A stretch of DNA of 64,000 bases from the NCBI RefSeq assembly GCF_019655055.1, contig NZ_BPFA01000004.1, forward strand, positions 1 through 64,000, in the 5' to 3' direction. A program made the position numbers and the translations under genes. Below the pieces are notes generated by a model. The model was not told where the DNA came from. It did no database searches and saw only the letters and a program-made list of their open reading frames with translations. This document shows, piece by piece, positions 59,869 to 64,000 of this stretch. Every line of letters starts with the position of its first letter. Within the stretch, counting starts at the first letter, position 1. The DNA is from Shewanella sp. MBTL60-112-B2. Its GTDB lineage: Bacteria; Pseudomonadota; Gammaproteobacteria; Enterobacterales; Shewanellaceae.

Positions 59869-60441
59869 ATGACTAAGCGTTATGTTCTCGTACACGATGA
59901 AAACAAATGCATTGGCTGTCAGGCTTGTAACGTTGCTTGCCGCAGTGAAAACAATGTACCTGAGTCGGTGACTCGTATTCAGGTAAGAATCGAAGGGCCT
60001 TATGGCAACTTCCCCCACCTACATTTTAAGTATAACCGCGTCTCATGTGAGCAATGTGAAAATGCACCTTGCGTTAAGGTGTGCCCAACGGGTGCAGCTT
60101 ACGTAAATGATGATGGCATTGTATCAATCAATGAGAAAAAGTGTGTTGGCTGCCTTTACTGTGTAGCAGCATGCCCGTACAAGGTGCGCTTTATTAACCC
60201 TGAAACGCGAGTACCAGACAAGTGTGATTTCTGTAAAGAAACTCGCTTAGCACGTGGTGAGGAGCCAGCTTGTGTAACAGTGTGCCCAACTCAAGCTTTG
60301 GTGTTTGGCGATGCCAATGATATGACATCAGAAGTGCGCAAAGTGTTAGATACCAAAAACCATTACCAACAAAAGGTAAACCTTGGTACTGAACCAAGAG
60401 TCTACCGCATTCCTAGCCGTAAAGGAGGGATCAAAGCATGA
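59869..60441 (+). CDS. phsB: Thiosulfate/polysulfide reductase, iron-sulfur subunit
   Basis: A 190-residue ferredoxin-like electron-transfer subunit (Wolinella PsrB 191). Four Cys clusters for four [4Fe-4S] centres are complete: CIGCQACNVAC, CEQCENAPCVKVCP, CVGCLYCVAACP and CDFCKETRLARGEEPACVTVCP (quoted in part: CDFCKE...CVTVCP). No signal peptide, so it is carried out with PhsA through the Tat system. It starts 12 bases after phsA, with GGAG just upstream, and overlaps phsC by 4 bases. Confidence 0.95.
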   Translation: MTKRYVLVHDENKCIGCQACNVACRSENNVPESVTRIQVRIEGPYGNFPHLHFKYNRVSCEQCENAPCVKVCPTGAAYVNDDGIVSINEKKCVGCLYCVAACPYKVRFINPETRVPDKCDFCKETRLARGEEPACVTVCPTQALVFGDANDMTSEVRKVLDTKNHYQQKVNLGTEPRVYRIPSRKGGIKA

Positions 60442-61385
60442 ACAATATCTGGGGCTCAATGGAGCAATACGATCCGGTAGTGTGGAACTGGATCATCGCG
60501 GTGTACTTGTTTATGGCGGGACTTTCAGCGGGTTCTATGCTGGTGGCCATTGGGCTTAAATGGTACAAACAAAGTCGCGGTCAACCAACAGAAGGCTTGC
60601 CGGTTATTAAGGCGGCAGCTGTGATTGGCCCTGTAGCTATCTGTTTAGGTATGGCGCTGCTGGTATTGGACTTGACTAAACCGTTTGAGTTTTATCATAT
60701 TCTACTTAATTACAACCTAACCTCTGTAATGGCGTGGGGTGTAATCGCTCTGCTCATTTATATTCCATTGGTGTTTGTATTCGCGGCGTTGGTATTTGAA
60801 AAACAGGTTCTGCAATATGCCCCTTGGCTTGAGGGAACACTTAGAGTGTGTCGTCAGGTAGAAAATAGCCTGAATAAGCTGATTTTTGCTCTGGGTCTAG
60901 GAGTAGGCGTTTATACAGGTTTCTTGTTATCAGCCATGATCAGTTACCCTATTTTGAACACCGCAGTATTGCCGGCACTGTTCTTGGCATCTGCTTTGTC
61001 TGTAGGCTCTGCGGGCAACATCTTGGTGGCGACATTGTTCTTCAGTAAGAAAGAGTCAGACTGTATCGAGCAGGTTCACCGTATCGAGTATCCAGTTGCT
61101 TTTAACGAAGCACTCTGTTTAGTACTACTGTTTGTTGGACTTAACTTTTCAGGCCCTGCTGCGCAGGCAGCAACGGCAGCGATTACAACAGGGACTTGGG
61201 CTAGCGTGTTCTGGATTGGTGTTGTCGGTTTAGGCTTAGTTGTGCCAGTACTTGCCAGTACGGTTGCACCTAAGGCATGGCGCCACACTAAGGGGTTCTT
61301 AATCACAGTATCGTGCAGCACGATTCTAGGTGTGTTAGCGCTAAGACATTTCGTGGTGTATGCAGGGCAAAGCTATATCAGCTGA
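60438..61385 (+). CDS. phsC: Thiosulfate/polysulfide reductase, NrfD-type membrane subunit
   Basis: A 315-residue membrane anchor with about eight membrane segments, of the NrfD/PsrC family (Wolinella PsrC 317). It should oxidise menaquinol and pass electrons to PhsB. The N-terminus WNWIIAVYLFMAGLSAGSML is characteristic of NrfD proteins. This size and type match PsrC better than the shorter haem-binding PhsC of Salmonella, so the complex may handle polysulfide as well as thiosulfate. GGAGGG lies before the ATG, which overlaps the phsB stop. Confidence 0.93.
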   Translation: MNNIWGSMEQYDPVVWNWIIAVYLFMAGLSAGSMLVAIGLKWYKQSRGQPTEGLPVIKAAAVIGPVAICLGMALLVLDLTKPFEFYHILLNYNLTSVMAWGVIALLIYIPLVFVFAALVFEKQVLQYAPWLEGTLRVCRQVENSLNKLIFALGLGVGVYTGFLLSAMISYPILNTAVLPALFLASALSVGSAGNILVATLFFSKKESDCIEQVHRIEYPVAFNEALCLVLLFVGLNFSGPAAQAATAAITTGTWASVFWIGVVGLGLVVPVLASTVAPKAWRHTKGFLITVSCSTILGVLALRHFVVYAGQSYIS

Positions 61386-61417
61386 TTTTAAATAGTTGAT
61401 AGCTGAACACAAATGAA

Positions 61418-61449
61418 CAATGGCGGTCTATTCAGACCGTCATTTTTTA
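61418..61449 (+). terminator. Intrinsic terminator of phsABC
   Basis: Stem ATGGCGGTCT (61420-61429) / AGACCGTCAT (61434-61443) with one G-U pair, then T6. Confidence 0.88.
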
Positions 61450-61627
61450 TGGGGGCAAGTAATCTTTACTTGCTGTGCGGGCGTTAATAGCTAGCATTTC
61501 TTTACCACTGGCTTAATTACTGGAACAATTGCGGCCTTTATCACGTATTTGTCGCTGGTGAGTGGGTAAGATCCGCGACTTTTAGGTTTCCCAAAATGGT
61601 AAGGGGAGGCGAACTGGAGCGGTGAAA

Positions 61628-63454
61628 ATGTTACCTTTGCGTACACGAATGAAGTCTCACTTAGTATTCACGTTAATCAATTCATTGATATTTATTACTT
61701 TATCAATGAGTTATTTCGATTACTTACCCGCTAATCTGACGTCTCTAGACTGGAGTTATATTTTAATCGCCACGGCAGGACAGATGGGGTTGCTGGGCGG
61801 ACTCTTAGGTCTTGTCAGTTTGCCGCTGAGTTTGATTAAGTCGACTTTGGTAAGGCTGCTGTCGACCTCTGCTATCTTTGCGCTCGCGCTAATCACTCTA
61901 TATTCTGATACTCAGGTTTTTGCCCAGTACCGTTTTCATATTCAACCTGTATTGGTTGAAATGATCTTCTCTGGTGGCATTGTTGAGTTTTCTGTCGTCA
62001 ACTACCTTTTTGCCGGCTTTTTAATCTTACTGACATTTGCGCTGCAATGCGGGATCTACTGGCTAATATTAACCAGAGGCTATGATCGTTTTAAACTCGC
62101 AGGCCGCTACATTACTTCGCTGGTGTTTATCTGCGTTCTTGCTACACACGTTATCCATATATGGGCAAGTGCCAACGCAGTCAATTCAATTACCAACTTT
62201 AGTCGTTTCTTACCTCTGTTTTATCCCGCAACGGCCAATAGATTGATGTTGAAGTATGGTTGGGTTAATGAAGCCGAGTTGGCCCAAAGAAATAAGCTGA
62301 AAATCAATAACAAGGGAAATTTATCTTACCCGCTAGCCCCAATCAATTATCAGCAGGTTAAGCCAACTAATGTGCTGTTTATTGTCATTGATTCTTGGCG
62401 TCACGATAGTTTTAGTGCGGAAGTAACCCCAAACATTTGGCAATATGCTCAAGATGGCCAAGTGTTCAATCAACATTACTCAACAGGTAATGCAACCCGT
62501 GCAGGAATATTTGGCTTTTTTTATGGCTTACCTGCGACCTATTGGCATAGTTTCTATCGTAATCGTCAATCGCCGATAATTATGGATAGAATGCAGCAGT
62601 TGGATTATCAGCTAGGGATTTTTTCTTCAGCACATCTTTTAAAACCTGAGTTTGATGAGACAGTATTTGTTCATGTACCTAATTTAAGGGTGCGTTCTAA
62701 AGCTGAGACCAAGGCTGGCCGAGATATTGAGATCACTCAAGAATGGCTGGAATGGGATAAACATAAAGATCCTACGCGACCTGCGTTCTCATTTTTATTT
62801 TATGACTCACCTCATGGATATGATTTCCCAGAGGATTATCCGAATAAATTCGAGCCACAAGTATCTCGCATGGATTACTTAAGTCTTAATAATGATACAG
62901 ATAGACAGCCTATCCTTAACCGTTATAACACCAGTGTGAACTTTAACGACTCCTTGATAGGTGAAGTACTCACTCAGCTCAAAGAGTCTGGAGAGTTGGC
63001 TAACACTTTAGTGGTAGTTACCGGGGATCACGGTCAGGAAATCAACGACAATAATCAAAATTTTTGGGGACATAACAGTAACTTTACCGATGCGCAGATT
63101 AAAGTGCCTTTTATCATGTTTGGCGCGGATCTTAAGCCAGGTGTTAATCAATACTTTACAGATCATATGGACTTAGTTCCTACACTGATGCAAAACTACT
63201 TAGGTGCTACGGGACCTGCTGAAAACTATACAGCAGGGTCTAACTTGCTTGAGCAGGATATTGATAGAAGAAAGTGGCTCATTCTTGCAAGTTATAGTGA
63301 CTACGCCTTAGTTAATGAAAGCAGCATTTTGCATGTTTCTGGTACTCAAGCAGGTTATCAGTATATGGATAGACATAATTGTCCTAAAGACGGTAAACCT
63401 GACTTTTTACAGCTAAACCAAGCTTACGAGTTGATGAGACGTTACCTAGAGTAA
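61628..63454 (+). CDS. YejM/PbgA-like membrane protein (DUF3413 plus sulfatase fold)
   Basis: A 608-residue inner-membrane protein. I use ATG 61628 (GGAG 61616-61619, 8 bases upstream) instead of GTG 61622, which is only 2 bases from it. Five N-terminal membrane segments (about 15-190, the DUF3413 part) carry a periplasmic alkaline-phosphatase/sulfatase-like domain (about 240-600) with LFIVIDSWRHDSF, STGNATRAGIFGFFYGLPA and VVTGDHGQEINDN. E. coli YejM (586) regulates LPS synthesis through LapB/FtsH. Here the metal-site residues Asp, Asp-His look kept, so an enzymatic role is not excluded. ftsH is in this window, though far away. Confidence 0.82.
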   Translation: MLPLRTRMKSHLVFTLINSLIFITLSMSYFDYLPANLTSLDWSYILIATAGQMGLLGGLLGLVSLPLSLIKSTLVRLLSTSAIFALALITLYSDTQVFAQYRFHIQPVLVEMIFSGGIVEFSVVNYLFAGFLILLTFALQCGIYWLILTRGYDRFKLAGRYITSLVFICVLATHVIHIWASANAVNSITNFSRFLPLFYPATANRLMLKYGWVNEAELAQRNKLKINNKGNLSYPLAPINYQQVKPTNVLFIVIDSWRHDSFSAEVTPNIWQYAQDGQVFNQHYSTGNATRAGIFGFFYGLPATYWHSFYRNRQSPIIMDRMQQLDYQLGIFSSAHLLKPEFDETVFVHVPNLRVRSKAETKAGRDIEITQEWLEWDKHKDPTRPAFSFLFYDSPHGYDFPEDYPNKFEPQVSRMDYLSLNNDTDRQPILNRYNTSVNFNDSLIGEVLTQLKESGELANTLVVVTGDHGQEINDNNQNFWGHNSNFTDAQIKVPFIMFGADLKPGVNQYFTDHMDLVPTLMQNYLGATGPAENYTAGSNLLEQDIDRRKWLILASYSDYALVNESSILHVSGTQAGYQYMDRHNCPKDGKPDFLQLNQAYELMRRYLE

Positions 63455-63515
63455 TAATTGGAGCCGATTGAGGCTAATAATAGAGGCTAGTGACTTAGCC
63501 TTCTAGTTTACAGCA

Positions 63516-63549
63516 ATAAACCGTGTGGCTTATGTCTCACGGTTTTTTT
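63516..63549 (+). terminator. Intrinsic terminator of the YejM-like gene
   Basis: Stem AAACCGTG (63518-63525) / CACGGTTT (63538-63545), then T7. Confidence 0.85.
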
Positions 63550-63591
63550 GTATTTACTGTGTGTTGGCTTTGCTTTTGGGGGAGGCGTCGC

Positions 63592-63643
63592 CATATGATT
63601 TGAGCATATGGTTTGAGCATATGGTTTGAACATGAGGTTTGGA
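63592..63643. repeat. Four imperfect 13-bp tandem repeats
   Basis: Consecutive units of about CATATGGTTTGAG: 63592-63604, 63605-63617, 63618-63630 and 63631-63643, with one to four changes each. They lie in the gap between two convergent genes. Confidence 0.8.
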
Positions 63644-63722
63644 AGTAAGGACTGGGCTATCGTGAAATAACAGAAGGGACTCAAGCTAGCCCTGCTAAGT
63701 ACAGGGCCAGTTCGTATATCGA

Positions 63723-64000
63723 TTACTTAGCGGTTTTCTTTAGTGGTGTAACAGGCTTTGCTAGAACCGTTTCTTGTATCAGCTCAGCGACAGGTAGTTT
63801 TCTCATCCGTCTTTTCTTAATGATAAAGCGGCTTAACAGGCTAACAATCGCAATAGCGAGTGTGATGAAAGGCGCGATAATTAGCGCCATAGTGACTACG
63901 CGAGCAACGTTCTCTGGAAGAAAAGAGAGTGCATAGCCAAATCCGAGTAACAGTGCACACCAAATAGCGGCGCTTAACCATGCGAAATAATGAAAGTTAG
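63723..64000 (-). CDS. DedA-family membrane protein, C-terminal part (runs off window end)
   Basis: On the minus strand an open frame enters at 64000 and ends at the TAA complementary to 63723-63725, about 92 codons. It reads NFHYFAWLSAAIWCALLLGF, then GYALSFLPENVARVV, one or two more membrane segments, and a basic tail (IIKKRRMRKLP). The sequence Asn-x-x-x-Phe-x-x-x-(N/S)-x-x-(G/A)-x-x-x-W followed by a hydrophobic stretch is the C-terminal signature of DedA (SNARE-associated) proteins, which act in undecaprenyl-phosphate or lipid transport. The start lies outside, so length and orthology are unknown. Confidence 0.65.
   Translation of the reverse strand, partial: NFHYFAWLSAAIWCALLLGFGYALSFLPENVARVVTMALIIAPFITLAIAIVSLLSRFIIKKRRMRKLPVAELIQETVLAKPVTPLKKTAK

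Noticed and set aside
54582..61385. Tetrathionate reductase (ttr) locus
   Set aside because: The regulators resemble TtrS/TtrR, but the catalytic subunit is 758 residues with PhsA/PsrA sequence, and the gene order A-B-C differs from ttrBCA.

Overview
The window is a contiguous piece of a gammaproteobacterial chromosome, almost certainly a marine Shewanella. Protein sequences resemble Shewanella or E. coli orthologues throughout. The gene order greA - secDF - yhbY/rlmE/ftsH/folP/glmM/tpiA/secG - tRNAs - rimP/nusA/infB/rbfA/truB/rpsO - GGDEF-EAL - pnp - nlpI - prfC - deo genes - serB is the one I remember for Shewanella. A thiosulfate-type sensor pair beside phsABC points, by inference, to the S. 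halifaxensis/pealeana side of the genus. Species assignment would need a database search.

Layout. 1-637: the left end of an IS110-family element on the minus strand (only the first 11 codons of the transposase lie in the window), with a long structured non-coding leader that should encode a bridge RNA. 638-6145: guanine/hypoxanthine permease, proBA, a small membrane protein and an EamA transporter. 6308-11201: dnaK (two sigma-32 promoters) and dnaJ, an M48 lipoprotein protease and fklB. 11265-17482: dapB, carAB, greA. 17612-21142: a secreted 166-residue protein whose C-terminus resembles the Vibrio arrest peptide VemP, directly upstream of a secD-secF pair that has no yajC or tgt neighbour. 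This is the most interesting part of the window. 21250-27938: yhbY, rlmE, ftsH, folP, glmM, tpiA, secG. 28052-35007: tRNA-Leu(GAG), initiator tRNA-Met, then rimP-nusA-infB-rbfA-truB-rpsO. 35191-37233: a GGDEF-EAL protein on the opposite strand that separates rpsO from pnp. 37438-43489: pnp, nlpI, prfC, a small protein and a TatD-family nuclease. 43669-51018: a nucleoside salvage block made of a NupC-type transporter, a Tsx-type channel and deoC-deoA-deoB-deoD. 51104-53308: divergent AhpA/YtjB-like membrane protein and serB. 53625-61385: an alpha/beta hydrolase, then a response regulator and sensor kinase (ThsR/ThsS-like) and the molybdenum reductase operon phsABC/psrABC. 61628-64000: a YejM-like sulfatase-fold membrane protein and the C-terminal end of a DedA-family protein.

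How the parts work together. The central block is housekeeping: chaperones, the translation and RNA-decay machinery, and amino-acid and pyrimidine precursors. Three modules look adaptive. (1) The VemP-like peptide probably senses Sec export activity and controls the auxiliary SecDF. (2) Tsx channel, NupC transporter and DeoCABD take up and break down nucleosides. (3) ThsSR probably senses thiosulfate and switches on PhsABC, which uses thiosulfate or polysulfide as respiratory electron acceptor; two identical 18-bp palindromic sites in front of phsA are the best candidates for the ThsR operator. Almost every transcription unit ends in a clear intrinsic terminator, and these are listed.
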